DNA of 17,694 nt from NCBI GenBank assembly GCA_964580255.1, contig CAZOJX010000028.1:1-17694 (forward strand), in the 5' to 3' direction. The position numbers were made by a program, and so were the translations under genes. The notes beneath the pieces are model-generated. The model searched no databases and was not told the DNA's origin. It saw only the letters and a list, made by a program, of their open reading frames with translations. This document shows positions 12,984 through 17,694 of this stretch, in pieces (positions within the stretch are counted from its first letter, which is position 1; each line of letters opens with the position of its first letter). This DNA comes from HGM12587 sp964580255. Its GTDB lineage: Bacteria > Bacillota > Clostridia > Lachnospirales > Lachnospiraceae.

Positions 12984-14603
12984 ATGAAAGCAAACATGAA
13001 AAAAATGGCAGGCCTTATGGTGTGCGTAATGCTCATGGTAATGTGCTGTCCGATGCTGGCATTTGCTGCAGAAGAAACTGTAGAATATGTGCCGACAATG
13101 TATGCTACGATCTGGGCTCTGGTTCCGGCATTTGTAGCGATCGTTCTTGCACTGATCACAAAAGAAGTGTATAGTTCTTTATTTTTAGGAATCCTGGTAG
13201 GCGGAATCTTTTATTCTGGATTTAGTTTTGAAGGTACGGTAAATCATGTATTCCAGACCGGATTTATCGGTGTTCTTTCAGATTCTTACAATGTGGGAAT
13301 TTTAGTATTCCTGGTTATTTTAGGTGCCATGGTCTGCATGATGAATAAAGCAGGCGGATCAGCTGCATTTGGTCGCTGGGCGGCAGAACATATCAAAAGC
13401 CGGGCTGGTGCACAGCTGGCAACGATTCTTTTAGGCTGTATGATCTTTATCGATGACTATTTTAACTGTCTGACAGTAGGAAGCGTTATGCGTCCGGTAA
13501 CTGACAAACATAAAATATCCCGTGCAAAGCTTGCATATCTGATCGATTCCACTGCAGCTCCGGTATGCATCATTGCTCCGATTTCTTCCTGGGCAGCAGC
13601 AGTTACAGGATTTGTTGATGGTGCTGATGGATTTTCTTTATTCATTCGTGCCATTCCGTTTAACTTTTATGCGTTATTGACCATTGTAATGATGATCGTT
13701 TTAACAGTTACCAAAACCGAATATGGTCCAATGAGACAGCATGAGTTCAATGCGCACAAAGGGGATTTACATTCTACACCGGCCGGAGCAGTTGATGAGT
13801 TTGAAGACGCAGTTGAAGGAAATCCAAATGGAAAAGTTCTGGATCTGATTCTTCCGGTAGCATCACTGATCGTTTTCTGTGTAATCGGTATGATCTACAC
13901 CGGCGGATTTTTTGAGGGTGTTGATATTGTGGAAGCATTTTCTAACAGTGATGCATCTGTAGGACTTGCATACGGAAGCTTCTTTGCTTTGATCTTTACA
14001 ATTATTTTCTATATGGCAAGAAAAGTTCTTTCCTTTAAGGAATGCATGAATGCCCTTCCGGAAGGTTTTAAGGCAATGGTTCCGGCAATCCTGATCCTGA
14101 CAATGGCATGGTCTTTGAAGGCAATGACTGACAGTTTGGGTGCGGCACCATATGTGGAAGGTCTGGTGAAGGCAAGTGCCAAAGGTCTGATGAATTTCCT
14201 TCCGGCGATCATTTTCCTGGTAGGCTGTATTCTCGCATTTGCAAGCGGAACTTCCTGGGGTACTTTTGGTATTTTAATCCCAATCGTAGTTGAAGCATTT
14301 GCAGGAAATGAAACCATGATGATCATTTCAATCTCTGCCTGCATGGCAGGTGCTGTCTGCGGAGATCATTGTTCTCCAATCTCTGACACGACCATTATGG
14401 CAAGTGCCGGAGCGCAGAGTAATCACATCAACCATGTAAATACACAGCTGCCATATGCGATTACTGTGGCTGTCGTTTCCTTTGTGACTTACATTGTTGC
14501 CGGTTTTGTAAAAACGGCATGGATCGCATTACCGGTAGGTATCCTTCTGATGATCGCTACATTGATTGTGATCAGAAAAATCTATAGTCCGGTAGAAGAA
14601 TAA
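12984..14603 (+). CDS. NhaC-family antiporter, probable lysine transporter
   Basis: A 539-residue membrane protein of the NhaC/ion-transporter superfamily, with about 11-13 hydrophobic segments and the marks FIDDYFNCLTVGSVMRPVTD, STAAPVCIIAPISSWAA and CGDHCSPISDTTIMASAGAQ. NhaC proteins exchange Na+ and H+, but riboswitch-linked members (called LysW in comparative work) have been proposed to carry lysine, and the L box in front supports that here. The ATG at 12984 is chosen over a TTG at 12957 because AGAGAGGAAAT stands before it. The N-terminus looks like a cleavable signal peptide: Lys-rich start, hydrophobic core at about 8-25 and AFA-AEE near residue 28. Expression should rise when lysine is scarce. 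The stop is directly against the stop of the convergent ylmC-type gene, with no base between. Confidence 0.9.
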   Translation: MKANMKKMAGLMVCVMLMVMCCPMLAFAAEETVEYVPTMYATIWALVPAFVAIVLALITKEVYSSLFLGILVGGIFYSGFSFEGTVNHVFQTGFIGVLSDSYNVGILVFLVILGAMVCMMNKAGGSAAFGRWAAEHIKSRAGAQLATILLGCMIFIDDYFNCLTVGSVMRPVTDKHKISRAKLAYLIDSTAAPVCIIAPISSWAAAVTGFVDGADGFSLFIRAIPFNFYALLTIVMMIVLTVTKTEYGPMRQHEFNAHKGDLHSTPAGAVDEFEDAVEGNPNGKVLDLILPVASLIVFCVIGMIYTGGFFEGVDIVEAFSNSDASVGLAYGSFFALIFTIIFYMARKVLSFKECMNALPEGFKAMVPAILILTMAWSLKAMTDSLGAAPYVEGLVKASAKGLMNFLPAIIFLVGCILAFASGTSWGTFGILIPIVVEAFAGNETMMIISISACMAGAVCGDHCSPISDTTIMASAGAQSNHINHVNTQLPYAITVAVVSFVTYIVAGFVKTAWIALPVGILLMIATLIVIRKIYSPVEE

Positions 14604-14834
14604 TCAGCAGGGAAGCTCGACTAAAATAACATCGGGACCGATCTGTTTAATATTGCACCAGGGGATCACTAATTCATCATTACAGAAAAGATTGAAAAAG
14701 TGGATTCCCTGGGATACGATTAAAGCTGTCATATGGCAGCTTTTTTTGTCGAATTCAATGTCTACAACGCAGCCGATCTTTTTGCAGGTACAGATATTGA
14801 TGACATCTTTTTCTCTTAATTCACAGAGTCTCAT
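14604..14834 (-). CDS. YlmC/YmxH family sporulation protein (PRC-barrel)
   Basis: A 76-residue PRC-barrel-like protein of the YlmC/YmxH family: MRLCELREKDVINI at the start, KKIGCVVDIEFD (18-29) and ELVIPWCNIKQIGPDVILVE near the end, which is the usual full length. Family members are widespread in spore-forming Firmicutes and are linked to sporulation by phylogeny and regulation; the molecular role is not established. Eight cysteines in 76 residues (4, 15, 17, 22, 33, 51, 60, 76) are many, though clostridial members are often Cys-rich. ATG at 14834 follows AGAGGGGGA. It is divergent from nrdR and convergent with the NhaC gene, whose terminator appears to be embedded in this gene on the opposite strand. 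Confidence 0.88.
   Translation of the reverse strand: MRLCELREKDVINICTCKKIGCVVDIEFDKKSCHMTALIVSQGIHFFNLFCNDELVIPWCNIKQIGPDVILVELPC
14722..14747 (+). terminator. Terminator of the NhaC transcript, inside the opposing ylmC-type gene
   Basis: AAAGCTGTC (14722-14730) pairs with GGCAGCTTT (14735-14743), nine pairs with one G-U and a four-base loop ATAT, and a run of seven T (14741-14747) follows. It is well formed on the plus strand only; the minus strand has no T-run on its side. It lies about 120 bases past the NhaC stop, within codons of the YlmC-type protein (around Ser32-Leu38). It implies a 3' antisense tail over that gene. Confidence 0.65.
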
Positions 14835-14885
14835 AAAAATCCCCCTCTATATCTTATGTATCAGAGCCGGCAGGTGTGCAAAATG

Positions 14886-14915
14886 TTGACATTCGACAAA
14901 AAGGTGTAATATACT
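14886..14915 (+). promoter_or_regulatory. Promoter of nrdR
   Basis: Perfect TTGACA (14886-14891), 18-base spacer, TATACT (14910-14915), about 35 bases before the nrdR start. Probably drives nrdR-yqeG-aroK as one transcript. Confidence 0.75.
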
Positions 14916-14952
14916 TTAGCTAGCAAAAGACGAACCAGTGGGGGATTAGTTT

Positions 14953-15402
14953 ATGAAATGTCCATTTTGTAATCAGGAAGCAACCAGAGTGATCGATTCA
15001 AGACCGGCAGAAGATAATTCTTCTATCAGAAGACGTCGGTTATGTGATGAATGCGGCAAACGTTTTACGACTTATGAAAAGGTGGAGACGATTCCACTGA
15101 TTGTGATCAAAAAGGATAATAACAGGGAGACCTATGATCGTACCAAGATTGAGGCAGGCGTGCTTCGGGCATGCCATAAACGGCCGATCTCAGCAGGTGA
15201 GATCAGCACCCTGGTAGATAAGGTGGAACTGGAGATTTTTAACCGGGAAGAACGGGAGGTTCCAAGTAAGCTGATTGGGGAATTGATCATGAATCACCTG
15301 AAAGGGCTGGATTCGGTAGCCTATGTGCGTTTTGCATCTGTTTACAGAGAGTTTAAAGATGTGAATACATTTATGGACGAACTGAAAAAAATTTTAGAGT
15401 AA
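14953..15402 (+). CDS. nrdR: Transcriptional repressor NrdR
   Basis: A 149-residue protein of standard NrdR length. The N-terminal zinc ribbon is MKCPFCNQEATRVIDSRP with paired cysteines at 3, 6, 31 and 34 and RRRRLCDECGKRFTTYEKV (26-44), followed by an ATP-cone domain (about 49-139, beginning LIVIKKDNNRETYDR and including VASVYREF-like VRFASVYREFKDV). NrdR senses ATP/dATP through the cone and represses ribonucleotide reductase genes by binding paired NrdR boxes. ATG at 14953 follows GTGGGGGA at good distance. First gene of a unit with yqeG and aroK. No clear NrdR box pair was seen in its own leader. Confidence 0.98.
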   Translation: MKCPFCNQEATRVIDSRPAEDNSSIRRRRLCDECGKRFTTYEKVETIPLIVIKKDNNRETYDRTKIEAGVLRACHKRPISAGEISTLVDKVELEIFNREEREVPSKLIGELIMNHLKGLDSVAYVRFASVYREFKDVNTFMDELKKILE

Positions 15403-15433
15403 GGAGTTCGCAGACAAGTACTGCGCTAGATTT
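15401..15433 (+). promoter_or_regulatory. Remote ribosome binding site with intervening hairpin before yqeG
   Basis: The only Shine-Dalgarno is AAGGAG (15401-15406), overlapping the nrdR stop and 27 bases before the yqeG ATG. Between them CGCAG (15409-15413) pairs with CTGCG (15421-15425) over loop ACAAGTA. Folding this hairpin leaves a linear distance of about 10 bases, which is suitable for initiation. No other start codon exists in that frame back to the nearest stop. Confidence 0.45.
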
Positions 15434-15940
15434 ATGTTTCGTACATTTTATCCAAAAGAATATGTAGATTCTACCTATGGGATCAATTTTGACAGTTTCG
15501 CAAAAAAAGGATATCGGGGAGTTATTTTTGACATCGATAATACCCTGGTGCCTCATGATGCACCGGCTGATGAAAAAGCCAAAAAACTGTTTTCTCATTT
15601 AAAAGAGTTGGGAATGGAAGCCTGTCTTCTTTCTAATAATAAAGAGCCAAGGGTTGCCATGTTTAATGAACAGGTTCAGGTTCATGCAATCCACAAAGGC
15701 GGAAAACCGAATCCTAACGGATATCGTCGTGCAATGGAACTGATGGGAACTGATGAAACCAACACATTGTTTGTGGGAGATCAGTTATTTACGGACGTAT
15801 GGGGAGCAAATCTGACAGGAATCTATTCGATCCTGGTAAAACCGATTCACCCGAAGGAAGAAATTCAGATCGTATTGAAACGCTATCTGGAAAAGATCGT
15901 TTTATTTTTTTATCTGAGGGAGCAGAAGAAAAAGAAATGA
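15434..15940 (+). CDS. yqeG: YqeG family HAD-superfamily (IIIA) phosphatase
   Basis: A 168-residue HAD phosphatase: motif I VIFDIDNTLVP (30-40, nucleophile Asp33 and Asp35), motif II LSNN (66-69), motif III Lys91 in GGKPNP and motif IV GDQLFTD (115-121, with Asp116 and Asp121). The start MFRTFYPKEYVDSTYGI matches the usual YqeG opening. The family includes phosphatidylglycerophosphatase-like enzymes of the GEP4 type in some organisms, and in Firmicutes the gene often neighbours shikimate or GTPase genes; the true substrate is unknown. It follows nrdR by 31 bases and overlaps aroK by an ATGA, which indicates translational coupling. The C-terminus ends in a run of Lys/Glu residues (REQKKKK). 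Confidence 0.93.
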   Translation: MFRTFYPKEYVDSTYGINFDSFAKKGYRGVIFDIDNTLVPHDAPADEKAKKLFSHLKELGMEACLLSNNKEPRVAMFNEQVQVHAIHKGGKPNPNGYRRAMELMGTDETNTLFVGDQLFTDVWGANLTGIYSILVKPIHPKEEIQIVLKRYLEKIVLFFYLREQKKKK

Positions 15941-16437
15941 AAAATATCGTACTGATGGGATTTATGGGAGCCGGGAAAACCACGGTCGGAAGAAAACTGG
16001 CAAAAACGCTTTCCTGGGAATTTATCGATACAGACGAGTGGATCGAAAAGGAACAGGGGAAAAAGATCTCAGATATATTTGAAGAATCCGGAGAAACTGC
16101 ATTTCGGGATATGGAAACAGAACTTTTGAAAACCCTTCAGGAAAGAGAAGGACATTTTGTACTTTCCATAGGCGGAGGAATGCCGGTGAGAGAGGAAAAC
16201 AGAGCACTGCTTCAAAGTCTCGGTACGGTGGTATATTTGAAAACTTCAAAAGAGGAGATCATAAAGAGAGTTTCCGGCGGAAAAAACCGTCCGCTCCTGC
16301 AGGGCGGGGCTTTGGAGGAAAAGGTCACAGCACTGATGAATGCCAGAGAATCCATTTATAAAGAAACTGCACAGGTGGAAGTTGTGACAGACGGAAAGTA
16401 TCCGAATGGATTGGTAAAAGAACTGATGAGATTATAA
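15937..16437 (+). CDS. aroK: Shikimate kinase AroK
   Basis: A 166-residue kinase, the normal size. Walker A is GFMGAGKTT (8-16), DTDEWIE (31-37) holds the shikimate-binding Asp33, Arg57 in ETAFRDMETE and the GGG motif (79-81) bind shikimate, Arg118 in KNRPLL is in the lid and Arg137 in NARESIYKETA binds substrate. It phosphorylates shikimate at the 3-OH with ATP, the fifth step toward chorismate and aromatic amino acids. The ATG at 15937 was chosen because it gives the family start MKNIVLMGFMGAGK and overlaps the yqeG stop (ATGA); a longer frame from 15799 would only add a shadow of yqeG. It ends at a strong hairpin 6 bases downstream. Confidence 0.98.
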   Translation: MKNIVLMGFMGAGKTTVGRKLAKTLSWEFIDTDEWIEKEQGKKISDIFEESGETAFRDMETELLKTLQEREGHFVLSIGGGMPVREENRALLQSLGTVVYLKTSKEEIIKRVSGGKNRPLLQGGALEEKVTALMNARESIYKETAQVEVVTDGKYPNGLVKELMRL

Positions 16438-16442
16438 TAGAG

Positions 16443-16469
16443 AAGGCTGCCGTATGCGGGCAGCCTTTT
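16443..16469 (+). terminator. Intrinsic terminator after aroK
   Basis: AAGGCTGCC (16443-16451) and GGCAGCCTT (16459-16467) form nine perfect pairs around a 7-base loop, followed by four T and further T-rich bases. The convergent gene on the minus strand stops at 16471, so the stem may also serve it, though the T-run on that side is poor. Confidence 0.88.
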
Positions 16470-16470
16470 G

Positions 16471-16887
16471 TTATTCGGAAAAAAGAACGATTTCTGCAAT
16501 CGCAGCAGCGTCCATAATACAGCCGGTACAGTCACGTTTGATCTTTCCGGTTTCAGGATCTTTGGTTTTCAATTCTTTACAGATCACAGTTCCGTTTTTT
16601 CTTTGAAAAGCCTCTACGATGGTTTTGGAAAGCTGATAGGTTTTTGCCTTTGATTTCGGAGCTCCGACGATACCATCCGAAGATTTGAAGCCGGCGAGAA
16701 AAACAGCACCGGATACGGCACCGCAGGTTGCCTGCATACCGCCCATACCTGCACCGAAGGCTTCTGTGGCACGAAGGGCAGTCTGTTCATCGATTCCCAC
16801 CAGATCGCAGTAGGTACATGCGATTGCCTGTGCACAGTTATATCCTTTTTTATGAAGTTCAATGGTCTGTTTGATTCTGCTTTCCAT
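16471..16887 (-). CDS. C_GCAxxG_C_C family (putative redox-active) protein
   Basis: A 138-residue soluble protein with the named cysteine pattern of PF09719: YNCAQA (16-21, Cys18), TCGAVSG (54-60, Cys55), VICKEL (101-106, Cys103) and CTGC (120-123), plus extra Cys24 and Cys27. The family is suspected to be redox-active or metal-binding, often near electron-transfer genes, but no reaction is established. ATG at 16887 follows AGAGGA at good distance, and a strong promoter lies upstream. It is convergent with aroK and divergent from the ABC-F gene, so context adds little. Confidence 0.93.
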   Translation of the reverse strand: MESRIKQTIELHKKGYNCAQAIACTYCDLVGIDEQTALRATEAFGAGMGGMQATCGAVSGAVFLAGFKSSDGIVGAPKSKAKTYQLSKTIVEAFQRKNGTVICKELKTKDPETGKIKRDCTGCIMDAAAIAEIVLFSE

Positions 16888-16923
16888 AAGAATTCCTCTT
16901 TTCTAGTGAAGTTAACTGGTTCC

Positions 16924-16952
16924 ATTTTACTATTCCTTTTTCTTCTTTTCAA
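16924..16952 (-). promoter_or_regulatory. Promoter of the C_GCAxxG_C_C gene
   Basis: On the minus strand: TTGAAA (16947-16952), 17-base spacer, TAAAAT (16924-16929), about 37 bases before the start codon. Confidence 0.75.
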
Positions 16953-16981
16953 GTTTTTGAATACATTTTTTGAAGAAGCCC

Positions 16982-17009
16982 TTGCAAAATATGTTTTTTT
17001 CTGTAAAAT
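16982..17009 (+). promoter_or_regulatory. Promoter of the ABC-F gene
   Basis: TTGCAA (16982-16987), 16-base spacer, TAAAAT (17004-17009). A leader of about 60 bases follows, without an obvious attenuator of the kind found before antibiotic-resistance ABC-F genes. Confidence 0.6.
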
Positions 17010-17075
17010 AGAGTAGGTATGTAATGATAAAATTAAGTGTTTTATGGGCTTACAGTAGCAGAAAGGTTAGATAGA

Positions 17076-17694
17076 ATGATTAGTGCAAACAATGTAACAT
17101 TACGTTTAGGTAAGAAAGCATTATTTGAAGATGTAAATATCAAATTTACAGAAGGTAACTGTTATGGTTTGATTGGTGCGAACGGTGCCGGAAAATCCAC
17201 CTTCTTAAAGATTCTTTCCGGAGAACTGGATTCTACAAACGGAGAGATCGTGATCACACCGGGACAGAGACTTTCTTTCTTAAAACAGGATCATTTCCAG
17301 TATGATCAGTATACCGTTATGGATACCGTTATCATGGGAAATCAGCGTCTGTTTGATATTATGAAGGAAAAAGATGCTATTTATGCAAAAGAAGACTTTA
17401 CAGAAGAAGACGGAATCCGCGCTTCTGAGCTGGAAGGTGAATTTGCAGATATGGACGGCTGGGAAGCAGAATCCAATGCAGCTTCTCTGTTAAATGGTCT
17501 TGGCGTAGAAGCAGAATGGCATTACGCAATGATGAGCGAACTTCCGGGTGCATTAAAGGTGAAAGTCCTTCTTGCACAGGCATTGTTCGGAAATCCGGAT
17601 ATCCTGCTTTTGGACGAACCGACGAACCATTTAGATTTAGATGCCATTGCATGGCTGGAAGAATTCCTGATCAACTTTGAAAATACAGTCATCG
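17076..17694 (+). CDS. ABC-F family ATPase, YbiT/YkpA type, 3' end missing
   Basis: The frame is open from ATG 17076 (Shine-Dalgarno AAAGG at 17062) to the window edge, giving the first 206 residues of an expected ~530-residue protein. Walker A is GANGAGKS (34-41), Walker B with catalytic Glu is DILLLDEPTNHLD (175-187), and between them lies the long EGEFADMDGWEAESNA stretch typical of ABC-F proteins. ABC-F proteins have two ATPase domains and no membrane part; they bind the ribosomal E site and help translation or protect against drugs. The sequence is very close in style to Bacillus YkpA and E. coli YbiT, the housekeeping branch, not to drug-resistance branches. The ABC signature reads ELPGALKVKVLLAQ (155-168) in place of LSGGE, a degenerate first-domain signature also seen in YbiT-type members. 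Confidence 0.96.
   Translation, partial: MISANNVTLRLGKKALFEDVNIKFTEGNCYGLIGANGAGKSTFLKILSGELDSTNGEIVITPGQRLSFLKQDHFQYDQYTVMDTVIMGNQRLFDIMKEKDAIYAKEDFTEEDGIRASELEGEFADMDGWEAESNAASLLNGLGVEAEWHYAMMSELPGALKVKVLLAQALFGNPDILLLDEPTNHLDLDAIAWLEEFLINFENTVI

Noticed and set aside
14009..14344. 111-codon minus-strand open frame inside the NhaC-family gene
   Set aside because: Antisense shadow of a well conserved transporter region; no ribosome binding site or family pattern.
15799..15936. N-terminal extension of AroK upstream to 15799
   Set aside because: The extra residues are the yqeG gene read in another frame; the family start and ATGA overlap fix the start at 15937.
17398..17652. 84-codon minus-strand open frame inside the ABC-F gene
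   Set aside because: A shadow of the plus-strand ABC-F coding sequence, whose Walker motifs lie here.

Overview
The window looks like chromosomal DNA of a low-to-moderate GC member of the Clostridia, most likely a gut Lachnospiraceae. The support is gene content and protein style: GPH-type sugar symporter, cytosolic glycosidases, Cys-rich YlmC/YmxH sporulation protein, a lysine riboswitch on an NhaC-family carrier, and Shine-Dalgarno motifs of the GGAGG type. No rRNA, tRNA, CRISPR array or intact insertion sequence was seen.

Region 1 (1-9382) is a plant-glycan utilisation locus. A 5'-truncated GH78 alpha-L-rhamnosidase-like gene converges on an AraC-family regulator, with a symmetric two-way terminator between them. 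The regulator is divergent from a tight five-gene operon: a GH43 enzyme resembling exo-beta-1,3-galactanases, a GPH cation symporter, an SGNH/GDSL hydrolase, an HSL-type alpha/beta esterase and a complete GH78 alpha-L-rhamnosidase. None of the complete enzymes has a visible signal peptide, so the scheme inferred is import of a small rhamnosylated, possibly acetylated (galacto-)oligosaccharide by the symporter, cytosolic de-esterification by the two esterases, and trimming by GH78 and GH43. The AraC protein probably senses the imported sugar.

Region 2 (9383-10772) is a decay island. It holds a ~146-bp segment with inverted terminal repeats, a 5'-truncated and frameshifted AlkD-type DNA glycosylase pseudogene, an intact-looking 54-codon two-helix membrane ORF with a GT tract, and a DUF402 gene broken by one frameshift and one in-frame TAG.

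Region 3 (10773-14834) holds ridA divergent from a MATE exporter (the two promoters share a TTGTACAA palindrome), then a complete lysine riboswitch with terminator and antiterminator controlling an NhaC-family carrier (probable lysine transporter). This carrier abuts the convergent ylmC-type gene with no gap, and its probable terminator lies inside that opposing gene.

Region 4 (14835-17694) is housekeeping: nrdR (ribonucleotide reductase repressor), yqeG phosphatase and aroK shikimate kinase in one transcription unit ending at a strong hairpin, then a convergent C_GCAxxG_C_C redox-type protein, divergent from an ABC-F ATPase (YbiT/YkpA type) that runs off the window.

The best candidates for a second look are the GH43 protein with an extra helical block, the variant GH78, the riboswitch-controlled carrier with a signal-peptide-like N-terminus, the antisense-located terminator, and the hairpin between Shine-Dalgarno and start codon of yqeG. 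I see no convincing evidence for a wholly new defence or mobile system here.
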